A DNA stretch of 64,000 bases from JAXGMV01 sp040768445. GTDB lineage: Bacteria; Chloroflexota; Anaerolineae; Anaerolineales; Anaerolineaceae. Where the stretch lies: NCBI GenBank assembly GCA_040768445.1, contig JAXGMV010000001.1, positions 2,852,001 through 2,916,000 on the forward strand, given 5' to 3'. The notes under the pieces are model-generated. The model did not search any database. It had not been told where the DNA came from and saw nothing but the letters and a program-made list of their open reading frames with translations. Within the stretch, counting starts at the first letter, position 1, and each line of letters starts with the position of its first letter. The position numbers and the translations under genes are program-made. Below, one piece after another: positions 9,320 to 16,760 of the stretch.

Positions 9320-9350
9320 ATCGGCAGGCTTCTCGGCCTGCCGATATTCT
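9320..9350 (+). terminator. Rho-independent terminator after the acyl-CoA synthetase
   Basis: The 10-base arms ATCGGCAGGC (9320-9329) and GCCTGCCGAT (9336-9345) flank a six-base loop and are followed by ATTCTTT. Confidence 0.8.
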
Positions 9351-9459
9351 TTAACCACAAGAAAATTTACACACAACCACGCAAGGGTGCTCATGGTACA
9401 ATTCTGCTGCCTGAAATTTTCTGGCAATATCCGATTTGCTGTTTAACTAACCCAAAATA

Positions 9460-11526
9460 ATGCACATGCCATCGCTTCGAAAATATGCCGTTCCAATTGC
9501 AATCCTGATTTTCAGCATCCTTTCATTTGGTTTGCTCCTACCCTTCTTAGGATTTTACTGGGATGACTGGCCAATGATTTGGTTCTCTTATACACAGGGA
9601 CCGCTTGGTTTCCCTGAGGTATTTTCTGGTGACCGACCCTTTCTATCCCTCATCTACATACTTACCACATCAATCTTCAAAACCAGCCCCCTTGCATGGC
9701 AGCTGTTAGGCTTATTTAGCAGAATTTTGACATCCATTGCCTTCTGGTGGGCGTTCAGCCAGATGTGGCCGGAGCAGCGCGAGAAACTTGGCTGGGCAGC
9801 GATCCTGTTCACGGTATATCCGGGTTTCAAACAGCAGTCAATCTCAGTCGTCTACAGCAATGGTCTCATTTTGCTGGCTGCCTATTACCTTTCTATTGGC
9901 TTGATGATTCGTGCGATCAAAATTGCTAAGCATCGCCTCGCTTACACACTTGGTGGTTTGCTGGCTTATATTTTCTGCATGTTTTCCACTGAGTACTACT
10001 ATGGCATGGATCTGGTTAGACCTCTGATTGTCTACTATTCCCTTGGTCTATCAATCCCAAAGTTGAAGAACCGTTTGACGCAGACCTTTCTACACTGGTT
10101 ACCTTATCTGGCGGTGTTGGGCGGGTTTCTTATCTGGCGCGTGTTTATCTTTGAGTTTCCAACTTACCAACCTCTTTTACTGGATGGTCTTGCTGAAAAA
10201 CCGCTTGCCAGCATCACAGAACTCCTATATCGCATTTTTCATGAACCTTTCCTGGTTGGCATTTTTGCCTGGACAAATTACCTGCGTTTTCCAGCGGTTA
10301 CTGATTTCTCAATGCAATCCATGCTGGGATTTTGGCTTCTGGTTGCATTCTCCTTCATAATCTCCTATACCATCCTGACAAAACTCTTGTCAGATCACGG
10401 GCAAAAATCAATAACGATTAAAGCGAATGGTCATAGTGATCTGGTAATCAATGAATCCACTTTCATTAAACAGGTAGTGAGCATTGGTGGTTTATCTTTA
10501 TTGCTCGCTGGATGGCCGTACTGGATAACAGGCTTGAGAATCGAACTTCAGTATCCGTTTGACCGCTTCACACTGGCTTTCATGATGGGCAGCGCCATGT
10601 TGATGACGGGTTTGATTGCCTGGCTGTTCCGTACCAGATTTCAAAAAATAGTGATACTTTCTCTTTTAATCAGCATGGCTGTTGGTGAAAATTTTTTGAC
10701 TGCCAACACTTACCGCCGAGAGTGGCTAACGCACAATGACTTCTTCAATCAGCTCACCTGGCGAATTCCCGCTCTTGAGCCAGGAACCCTGGTTTTAACC
10801 GAGGGACTTCCAATCAAGTACTACAGCGATAACTCATTAACAGGACCACTCAACCTGGTATACGCGCCAGAAAATAAATCTCTGGATCTTGATTATTACT
10901 TTGCATTTCTTGATGTCAGGGTTGGTAGGTCCATACCTGAGGTAAAAAAGGGTCTGGAAATCAAACAGGAATTCCGCAATGCTTCTTTTACGGGCTCAAC
11001 CGACAATGTGGTTGTATTATTCTATTCACCTCCTGGCTGCCTGCGAGTGCTTGATCCAACACGAGATACTAACTTGGAGATCATGCCAGGTGAACTGCTA
11101 AATGCCGTCCATTTATCTAACCTGGATCGAATTATCACGGATCAAAACCAGCAAGTTAGGCTGCCTGAAGGTATATTTGGGAAACAAGTTGAGCATCAAA
11201 ACTGGTGCTATTATTTTGAGAAAGCCGACCTTGCCCGACAAGTTGGTGATTGGCAGACTGCTTTAGAACTGACTGATGAAGCCTATGCGCAATCTCTGTA
11301 TCCTCAGGAGCCCACTGAAGTGCTGTTGGTCGCTGAAGCCAATGCCATGACCGGCAATATTAACCGAGCAGTTAAACTGCTGACAGAATCAGGCAAGCGT
11401 AACCCACAGTACCATGGTTTATTTTGTGAAACTATCGATAGATTTGAATTTGCATTGAACGGCGAATTGTCTGATAATGAAAAGAGTGAAATTTCTACAT
11501 TACGGGAAAAGCTCATTTGTGATTAA
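9460..11526 (+). CDS. Multi-pass membrane protein, GT-C-like glycosyltransferase candidate
   Basis: A 688-residue protein. The first 430 residues hold about ten hydrophobic helices, and the first extracytoplasmic loop carries FYWDDWPM (Asp35-Asp36), an acidic pair placed like that of GT-C transferases, which use polyprenyl-phosphate sugars. The last 250 residues are soluble, and the final 100 look like TPR-type helices (DLARQVGDWQTALELTDEAY). It heads a five-gene polysaccharide cluster and lies directly upstream of a GT2 gene of the kind that makes polyprenyl-phosphate sugars. That pairing supports, but does not prove, a transferase role. No good ribosome site precedes the ATG at 9460; a second ATG lies at 9466. 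Confidence 0.65.
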   Translation: MHMPSLRKYAVPIAILIFSILSFGLLLPFLGFYWDDWPMIWFSYTQGPLGFPEVFSGDRPFLSLIYILTTSIFKTSPLAWQLLGLFSRILTSIAFWWAFSQMWPEQREKLGWAAILFTVYPGFKQQSISVVYSNGLILLAAYYLSIGLMIRAIKIAKHRLAYTLGGLLAYIFCMFSTEYYYGMDLVRPLIVYYSLGLSIPKLKNRLTQTFLHWLPYLAVLGGFLIWRVFIFEFPTYQPLLLDGLAEKPLASITELLYRIFHEPFLVGIFAWTNYLRFPAVTDFSMQSMLGFWLLVAFSFIISYTILTKLLSDHGQKSITIKANGHSDLVINESTFIKQVVSIGGLSLLLAGWPYWITGLRIELQYPFDRFTLAFMMGSAMLMTGLIAWLFRTRFQKIVILSLLISMAVGENFLTANTYRREWLTHNDFFNQLTWRIPALEPGTLVLTEGLPIKYYSDNSLTGPLNLVYAPENKSLDLDYYFAFLDVRVGRSIPEVKKGLEIKQEFRNASFTGSTDNVVVLFYSPPGCLRVLDPTRDTNLEIMPGELLNAVHLSNLDRIITDQNQQVRLPEGIFGKQVEHQNWCYYFEKADLARQVGDWQTALELTDEAYAQSLYPQEPTEVLLVAEANAMTGNINRAVKLLTESGKRNPQYHGLFCETIDRFEFALNGELSDNEKSEISTLREKLICD

Positions 11527-11552
11527 TGCTAAGCACCTGAATATGACTTTCA

Positions 11553-12566
11553 ATGAAAAATAGTCCTCTCAAAACTTCTATTTCTGTCGTTATCCCGGTC
11601 TATAACAGCCAGGAGTCATTATCACCACTGCTGGAGCGGTTGTTCGACACACTTCCTGAACTGGCTGACCATTACGAAGTGATTTTGATCAATGACGGCA
11701 GCCGGGATGATAGCTGGCAAATCATCCAGCAAATGACGCAGCAATATCCAGCCCTGGTCGGGATCAACCTTATGCGCAACTACGGTCAACATAATGCCAT
11801 CTTGTGCGGTGTGCGACAGGCAAAGTATGAGCTAATTGTTACCATGGACGATGATTTGCAGCACCCGCCCGAGGAACTGCCCAAACTGTTGGCAAAATTG
11901 GAAGAGGGTTATGATGTGGTCTATGGCTCACCACAAAAGATGCCGCACAATTTTTGGCGCAACCTCTCTTCACAATTGACGAAAAAAATTCTGGCTTTTG
12001 TCATGGGTATTAAAACGGTCAGGGAGATCAGCGCTTTCAGGGTATTTCGGTCGCATCTCCGTAAAGCATTTGCCAGATATCAGAACCCGGGCATTATCCT
12101 GGATGTCCTCTTATCCTGGGGCACCACCAAATTTGCCAGCGTTACAGTCAATGAAGTGCCCCGCCCGTACGGCAGGTCGAATTATTCATTTGGAAAACTG
12201 ATTGGCCAGGCAATTCTTGTCCTGACGGGTTACAGCACAGTGCCGCTTCGTATTACCAGTTGGCTGGGTTTTACCATCACAATTTTTGGTGTGATCATAT
12301 TTTTTAAAGTTATATTGGATTATTTTTTGTTGGGGTCCATTCCTGGCTTCACATTCCTGGCTTCAATTATTTCACTCTTTAGCGGCGCCATCTTGTTTGC
12401 GTTGGGTATTTTTGGTGAATACCTGGCCCGCATCTTTGACAAGTCGATGGACCGTCCGGCTTATGTTGTGTCAGACATCCTCAACGCTGGTGTCGAAAAC
12501 GCGCCACCATCACAAATTGAGCCAACAACAGTGACCAATCTAACACTTCCATCTGATGAATCATGA
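11553..12566 (+). CDS. Family 2 glycosyltransferase, polyprenol-phosphate sugar synthase type
   Basis: A 337-residue GT2 enzyme. The N-terminal GT-A domain starts SVVIPVYNSQESLSPLL, with INDGSRDDSW and the metal-binding MDDDLQHPPEE near residues 96-106. Two C-terminal membrane helices at about 232-290 anchor it. This layout matches enzymes such as ArnC/GtrB that move a sugar from a nucleotide to polyprenyl phosphate at the inner face of the membrane. The product could feed the GT-C-like protein encoded just upstream. It overlaps the next gene by four bases (ATGA), so the cluster is translated as a coupled operon. Confidence 0.88.
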   Translation: MKNSPLKTSISVVIPVYNSQESLSPLLERLFDTLPELADHYEVILINDGSRDDSWQIIQQMTQQYPALVGINLMRNYGQHNAILCGVRQAKYELIVTMDDDLQHPPEELPKLLAKLEEGYDVVYGSPQKMPHNFWRNLSSQLTKKILAFVMGIKTVREISAFRVFRSHLRKAFARYQNPGIILDVLLSWGTTKFASVTVNEVPRPYGRSNYSFGKLIGQAILVLTGYSTVPLRITSWLGFTITIFGVIIFFKVILDYFLLGSIPGFTFLASIISLFSGAILFALGIFGEYLARIFDKSMDRPAYVVSDILNAGVENAPPSQIEPTTVTNLTLPSDES

Positions 12567-13252
12567 ATTGTGTCATCCTGCAGCCCTCTTACATTCCCTG
12601 GCGCGGCTATTTTCACCAGATCGAAAAAGCTGATTTATTTATATTTTACGACGACGTACAGTACGACCGTCGCGGTTGGCGGAACCGCAACAAGATCAAG
12701 ACGGCACAGGGGCCAAATTGGTTGTCCATTCCTGTTTATGCCCGGGGTGTTCAGCAATCTAAAACAGCCATTAATGAGATACAAATTGTGTATGATGATG
12801 ATTGGAATGAAGCCCATTGGAAATCCATCGAACTGGCGTACCAGAAAGCGCCCTTCTTTGATGATTACGCCTATCTAATTAACGAATTCTATCAACGCAA
12901 GCCCGCATTTCTGGCTGATTTCACCATCGAGACAACCATCGCCCTTGCCTGTCAACTGGGAATCAATAACACCGACTACATCCGCTCATCCAAGCTTGAA
13001 GTTGAGGGAACAAAAACGGAGCGTCTCATCAATATCCTGCAAAAAGTCGGTGCCACGCATTATATTTCCGGACCTTCTGCAAAAGCATATATCGATGCTG
13101 CGCAGTTTATAAACGCAGGTATAACGCTGGAATTCATGGTTTATGACTACAGGGAGTATCCCCAGCTTTACCCTCCATTTGACCCTCAGGTGTCAATACT
13201 GGACTTGTTGTTCATGACAGGTCCTCAGGCATTGTCTTACATTACAAGCTAA
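12563..13252 (+). CDS. WbqC-like family protein
   Basis: A 229-residue protein whose N-terminus, VILQPSYIPWRGYFHQIEKAD, followed by FYDDVQYDRRGWRNRNKI, is the signature of the WbqC family. These proteins are encoded in O-antigen and other surface-glycan clusters and are thought to act on amino-sugar precursors; the reaction is not well established. The context here fits, because the gene lies between a GT2 transferase and a methyltransferase/aminotransferase pair and overlaps the former by four bases. No signal peptide or membrane helix is seen, so it is probably cytoplasmic. Confidence 0.85.
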   Translation: MNCVILQPSYIPWRGYFHQIEKADLFIFYDDVQYDRRGWRNRNKIKTAQGPNWLSIPVYARGVQQSKTAINEIQIVYDDDWNEAHWKSIELAYQKAPFFDDYAYLINEFYQRKPAFLADFTIETTIALACQLGINNTDYIRSSKLEVEGTKTERLINILQKVGATHYISGPSAKAYIDAAQFINAGITLEFMVYDYREYPQLYPPFDPQVSILDLLFMTGPQALSYITS

Positions 13253-13266
13253 ACGAGAGCCGCATC

Positions 13267-13887
13267 ATGGAAAAATTTGACGAGATACGTTCGTACTTTC
13301 AGGATAAATTAGACCGATTTGGCAACACCCCGCGTGGTGCAGATTGGAATTCGGATGAAGCACAAAATACCCGCTTTGACCAGATCATAAAAATCATTCA
13401 ACCGCAAAGTGACTACTCCATCCTGGATTTTGGCTGTGGTTATGGCGCGCTGGCAGACTATCTCTTGACGCTTGGAAGAGACTTCAACCAGTTCGTCGGC
13501 TACGATATCCTTGAAAGCATGGTTGATAAAGCCAGGCTGCTGCACGGACAACCTGCGGGTAAGTACCTGTTCACATCGGATTTCTCAGAAGTACCTTTTG
13601 TAGATTATGCGGTAGCCAGCGGCGTCTTCAATATCAAACTGGACAATTCCTATGATGACTGGACTGCTGATGTGATAAAAACTCTGGAGCAATTACATGA
13701 CCGGACGCGTCACGGCTTCGCCTCGAATTTCCTGACAAAGTATTCAGATGCAGGTAAAATGAAGCCGCACCTGTATTACGCTGATCCATGTTACCTGTTT
13801 GATTACTGCAAAAAGCACTTCTCAAAAAATGTGGCTTTACTTCACGATTATGAGCTGTATGATTTCACTATCCTGGTACGAAAATAG
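13267..13887 (+). CDS. Class I SAM-dependent methyltransferase
   Basis: A 206-residue protein with the SAM-binding motif I ILDFGCGYGALADYL near residues 49-63 and an acidic residue (GYDILESMVDKAR) about 22 residues later, as expected for the motif II position that binds the ribose. The C-terminal half is family-variable. In this operon it may methylate a sugar or sugar-nucleotide on the way to a surface glycan, which is inferred from position only. It starts 14 bases after the WbqC-like gene and ends nine bases before the aminotransferase gene. Confidence 0.8.
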   Translation: MEKFDEIRSYFQDKLDRFGNTPRGADWNSDEAQNTRFDQIIKIIQPQSDYSILDFGCGYGALADYLLTLGRDFNQFVGYDILESMVDKARLLHGQPAGKYLFTSDFSEVPFVDYAVASGVFNIKLDNSYDDWTADVIKTLEQLHDRTRHGFASNFLTKYSDAGKMKPHLYYADPCYLFDYCKKHFSKNVALLHDYELYDFTILVRK

Positions 13888-13896
13888 GCTGCTGAC

Positions 13897-15036
13897 ATGC
13901 AAGATATAAAAATCGATTTTAACATACCGGTTCTTGCCGGCAAAGAGCTGGCGTATATTCAACAAGCGTTTACGAACCAGCACATCTCCGGCGATGGTCA
14001 ATTTTCTAAAAAAGCAAGCGCACTGCTTGAGAAAGAGTTGGGAGTCTCTAGAGTTATTTTAACCACCTCATGCACGCACGCACTGGAAATGGCAGCCCTG
14101 CTTCTGGATATCAAAGAAGGCGACGAGGTGATCATTCCTTCTTTCACCTTTGTTTCAACAGTGAACGCTTTTGTGCTGCGCGGCGCCAAGCCGGTATTTA
14201 TCGATATCCGTCCCGATACACTCAACCTGGACGAGGCACAGCTGGAAAATCTGATCACAGGTCGAACAAAAGCAGTGGTGCCGGTGCACTATGCCGGCGT
14301 CGGGTGTGAAATGGACGCGATCACTGCCATTTGCCAACAGCACGGTCTGCAAATTGTGGAAGACAATGCGCATGGATTATTCGGTAAATATCACGGCAAA
14401 CATCTGGGCACTTTCGGCGCCCTGGCTACCCAGAGTTTTCATGAAACAAAGAATGTCACCTGCGGCGAAGGCGGCGCCCTGCTGATCAACGACCCCAGCT
14501 TCATTGACCGGGCAGAGATTATCAGGGAAAAAGGGACAAACCGCGCCCGTTTCTACCGCGGCATGGTTGACAAATACACCTGGGTAGATATCGGTTCAAG
14601 CTACCTGCCATCTGAGATACTGGCGGCGGTGCTCTATGCACAGCTGGAAAAATGGCAGGCGATCCAGGAAAAACGTAAAGCCATCTGGCATTATTACCAT
14701 GACAACCTGCTTGATTGGGCTGCACATCATTCAGTTCAACTCCCCTTCATACCGGCGGAATGCGACAGCGCTTATCACATGTATTACCTGATCACGCCCG
14801 ATGCAGAAACGCGAAATCTATTGATGCGGCACTTAAGAGAACGCGGTATCGTCAGCGTCTTTCATTACCAATCACTGCACCTTTCTGAGATGGGCTTGCG
14901 CTTTGGCGGCAAACCGGGAGACTGCCCGGTCACAGAGCATGCCAGTGACTGCCTGCTGCGCCTGCCCTTCTACAATAGTCTCTCCTTCGAAGACCAGGAT
15001 TGTGTCTTGAAAGCCCTTAAAGACTTCAAAAAATAA
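13897..15036 (+). CDS. DegT/DnrJ/EryC1/StrS sugar aminotransferase, dTDP-4-amino-4,6-dideoxygalactose transaminase-like
   Basis: A 379-residue PLP-dependent sugar aminotransferase. Visible signatures are TTSCTHALEMAALLL, GDEVIIPSFTFVSTVNAF and the PLP lysine in SFHETKN (near residue 187) followed by CGEGGALLIN. The closest match I recognise is the WecE/RffA/FdtB group, which transfers an amino group to the 4- or 3-keto position of dTDP-6-deoxyhexoses. RmlA, which makes dTDP-glucose, is encoded at 27565-28440, so a dTDP-amino sugar is plausible. The gene ends the polysaccharide operon; a terminator begins 24 bases after the stop. Confidence 0.9.
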   Translation: MQDIKIDFNIPVLAGKELAYIQQAFTNQHISGDGQFSKKASALLEKELGVSRVILTTSCTHALEMAALLLDIKEGDEVIIPSFTFVSTVNAFVLRGAKPVFIDIRPDTLNLDEAQLENLITGRTKAVVPVHYAGVGCEMDAITAICQQHGLQIVEDNAHGLFGKYHGKHLGTFGALATQSFHETKNVTCGEGGALLINDPSFIDRAEIIREKGTNRARFYRGMVDKYTWVDIGSSYLPSEILAAVLYAQLEKWQAIQEKRKAIWHYYHDNLLDWAAHHSVQLPFIPAECDSAYHMYYLITPDAETRNLLMRHLRERGIVSVFHYQSLHLSEMGLRFGGKPGDCPVTEHASDCLLRLPFYNSLSFEDQDCVLKALKDFKK

Positions 15037-15060
15037 CAAAAACAGAAAAATCTCAAGTCT

Positions 15061-15094
15061 GCCGGACGGATGCTCATCCGTCCGGCGTTTTATT
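15061..15094 (+). terminator. Rho-independent terminator of the polysaccharide operon
   Basis: A perfect 11-base stem GCCGGACGGAT/ATCCGTCCGGC (15061-15071 with 15076-15086) with a GCTC loop is followed by GTTTTATT. Confidence 0.88.
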
Positions 15095-15175
15095 AATGCT
15101 TTAGCAAGTTGAGGACGGGACGTCCGAAACAAAAAACCGCCCGCTATGCGGGTGGAGGAAGGTGCTTAGAGCACA

Positions 15176-15235
15176 GGAAATCACTCCGGTAGAATGATGG
15201 AAGTTCAAGCCATCAATCAGAAAGGAGTGATTTCC
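15176..15235 (+). promoter_or_regulatory. 5' stem-loop that buries the tnpA ribosome binding site
   Basis: GGAAATCACTCC (15176-15187) and GGAGTGATTTCC (15224-15235) are perfect 12-base complements, with an inner stem TGATGG/CCATCA. The right arm contains the GGAG ribosome site and ends on the base before the tnpA ATG. When folded, the mRNA would hide the ribosome site. IS200 of enterobacteria is known to repress its transposase with a similar leader hairpin. Confidence 0.8.
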
Positions 15236-15685
15236 ATGGATAAGAGTCTAGCACATACGAAATGGATGTGTAAGTACCATATTGTATTCACACCGAAGTA
15301 TCGGCGAAAGGTAATCTACAACGAAATCAAAAAGGACATAGTAGAGATCATGAAAGATTTATGCAAGTGGAAGGGAGTAGAGATCATAGAAGGGACGGCG
15401 ATGATTGATCACATACACTTGCTGGTATCAATACCACCAAAGATGAGTATAGCAAGCTTCATGGGGTATTTGAAGGGGAAGAGTGCGATGATGATCTTTG
15501 ATCGACATGCGAATCTGAAATACAAATTTGGGAATCGGCACTTTTGGTCGCGGGGATATTATGTAAGTACGGTTGGGTTAAACGAAGCGACCATAGCAAA
15601 ATATGTAAGAGAACAAGAGAAGCACGATCAACTGATAGACAAAATAAGTGTAAAGGAACAAGAAGACCCCTTTAGGGGTAGCTAG
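15236..15685 (+). CDS. tnpA: IS200/IS605 family transposase TnpA
   Basis: A 149-residue Y1 HUH transposase. It begins MDKSLAHTKWMCKYHIVFTPK, carries the HUH pair as DHIHLLVSI near residue 60, and has the catalytic tyrosine region SRGYYVSTVGLNEATIAKYV near residue 120. These enzymes cut and rejoin single-stranded DNA at the hairpin ends of the element. The frame is open from 15194, but the ATG at 15236 has AAAGGAG in front and gives the standard family N-terminus. Length and motifs are intact, so the enzyme may be active, subject to the leader hairpin. Confidence 0.93.
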   Translation: MDKSLAHTKWMCKYHIVFTPKYRRKVIYNEIKKDIVEIMKDLCKWKGVEIIEGTAMIDHIHLLVSIPPKMSIASFMGYLKGKSAMMIFDRHANLKYKFGNRHFWSRGYYVSTVGLNEATIAKYVREQEKHDQLIDKISVKEQEDPFRGS

Positions 15686-15821
15686 GTAATCGATGCATGA
15701 GGCTTGAACGAAGTGAAAGCAGCACTTTTAGGTGCTGCAAGTGAAAAGCCCTTATAGGGCTAGGTCATGCCACCCGCATAGCGGGTGGCATGACTAAAAC
15801 CATATATGATGGATAAACGAC

Positions 15822-15850
15822 TTGACTTAAGAACATTTGTTCTATATAAT
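15822..15850 (+). promoter_or_regulatory. Promoter with LexA-type SOS box in its spacer
   Basis: TTGACT (15822-15827) and TATAAT (15845-15850) are 17 bases apart, a near-consensus sigma-70 promoter. Inside the spacer is GAACATTTGTTC (15831-15842), a perfect match to the Gram-positive LexA box GAAC-N4-GTTC. A repressor bound here would block RNA polymerase directly. The next 100 bases, to the ATG at 15954, are an untranslated leader with a small hairpin GCTCCA/TGGAGC (15925-15942). That this lineage's LexA reads this box is inferred. Confidence 0.78.
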
Positions 15851-15953
15851 CAAAATAACCAGAACAAGTTAATACCAAAAACACCGGCAATAAGCGCCAA
15901 AATTAACCTGAAAGGAAAAGGGCTGCTCCACCACCCTGGAGCATATTAACAGT

Positions 15954-16484
15954 ATGGAAACGCTTCCAGAATTATCTATCGGTAAATTACTCCTGCTGTT
16001 GGGTCCAAAAAAGTATTTGCGCGGCACACTGCCGCTCCTGACTGCTAAACTGGCATTGAGATGCCCCCTGCGCATCCTGGACTGCGGCAATTCATTCAAA
16101 GGGTACCAGTTGGCGCGAGAAATACGCCGCCAGACTGCAGCTGTCAACCAGGTACTGGACCGCATTGCCATCGCGCGGGCATTCACTTGCTACCAGGTAC
16201 CGGCTTTATTAGCTGAAACCCCGGCTGATGAGATGCCGACGCTCGTCCTTGACTTGCTCTCAACCTTTTATGATGAAAACATTAACGAAAAAGAGCGCGG
16301 CAGGCTGCTGGCACTCAGCATTCGCCACCTCAAACGCATCAGTGCCAGGGCGCCGCTGGCTGTCAGCCTTTTCCAATCAACCAATCAGCAGGTAGACCGC
16401 TGGCAGGAAATAGTGATGCAGTCCGCCACGCTAATCTGGCACATTGAGGAACTGCCCGAGCCCGTGCAGTTAACCTTTTTCTAG
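15954..16484 (+). CDS. RecA/RadA-like protein without Walker A motif, first gene of a PolB2-type cassette
   Basis: A 176-residue protein. RILDCGNSF (40-48), RIAIARAFTCYQ (70-81) and TLVLDLLSTFYDENI (96-110) follow the order of the core of RadA/Rad51-type recombinases, with D100 at the Walker B aspartate place. The region where the P-loop should be (GPKKYLRGTLPLLTAK, 17-32) lacks the GK[ST] motif, so ATP hydrolysis is unlikely. The chain is also much shorter than RecA or RadA. It opens a three-gene operon controlled by a putative LexA box and ending with a family-B DNA polymerase. By analogy with ImuA in ImuA-ImuB-DnaE2 cassettes, it may link the polymerase to recombinase filaments or primer ends; this is inference. 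The ATG at 15954 has only a distant GGAG, 12 bases upstream. Confidence 0.7.
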   Translation: METLPELSIGKLLLLLGPKKYLRGTLPLLTAKLALRCPLRILDCGNSFKGYQLAREIRRQTAAVNQVLDRIAIARAFTCYQVPALLAETPADEMPTLVLDLLSTFYDENINEKERGRLLALSIRHLKRISARAPLAVSLFQSTNQQVDRWQEIVMQSATLIWHIEELPEPVQLTFF

Positions 16485-16496
16485 AAAGGAGGAAAC

Positions 16497-16760
16497 ATGG
16501 GAAGAACACTGCCATCCATCACACAATTATTTCTCCAGGAACAGGAATCCTTCAACCGTTTTCGGCGCGCACTGCGCAAAAGCGACCAGAAGGTTCTGGA
16601 TGATCTGTTTGCCTCCGCCAGGCAGCACCTGGCCGCAACAACATTTGCCTCACATGCCCTGCCCTTTGAAATGTTCTTGCTGTCAATGCTGCTCGAAGAG
16701 CATAAAATGACCCTGCGCCTGCAGGAGAGGGTTGAAGAACTTTCAAATGAGCGGGATTAA
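16497..16760 (+). CDS. Small helical protein of the PolB2-type cassette
   Basis: An 87-residue protein that I do not recognise as a named family. It is predicted to be almost all helical and rich in Arg, Glu and Leu (for example FNRFRRALRKSDQKVLDDLF and MLLEEHKMTLRLQERVEEL), with no cysteines, membrane helix or catalytic motif. It lies 12 bases after the RecA-like gene behind an excellent ribosome site (AAAGGAGGAAAC) and overlaps the polymerase gene by 14 bases. That tight coupling suggests a structural partner of the polymerase or the RecA-like protein, such as an adaptor. Confidence 0.75.
   Translation: MGRTLPSITQLFLQEQESFNRFRRALRKSDQKVLDDLFASARQHLAATTFASHALPFEMFLLSMLLEEHKMTLRLQERVEELSNERD

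Larger units (their letters stand above)
15131..15795 (+). mobile_element. IS200-type insertion sequence (IS200/IS605 family, tnpA only)
   Basis: About 665 bases with a single transposase gene and no tnpB. Both ends carry subterminal hairpins built on the same core: CCGCCCGC-TAT-GCGGGTGG at 15137-15155 on the left (one G-T pair), and on the right a perfect 13-base stem at 15765-15793 around CCACCCGC-ATA-GCGGGTGG. Such end hairpins, rather than terminal inverted repeats, are what Y1 transposases of this family recognise. Further hairpins lie between the gene and the right end: 15719-15738 and 15747-15761. The exact cleavage sites cannot be fixed without an empty site. The element sits between the polysaccharide operon and the polymerase cassette. 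Confidence 0.85.

Noticed and set aside
15686..15821. Clustered hairpins after tnpA as a CRISPR or other repeat array
   Set aside because: The hairpins differ in sequence and spacing and are explained as the 3' end structures of the IS200 element.
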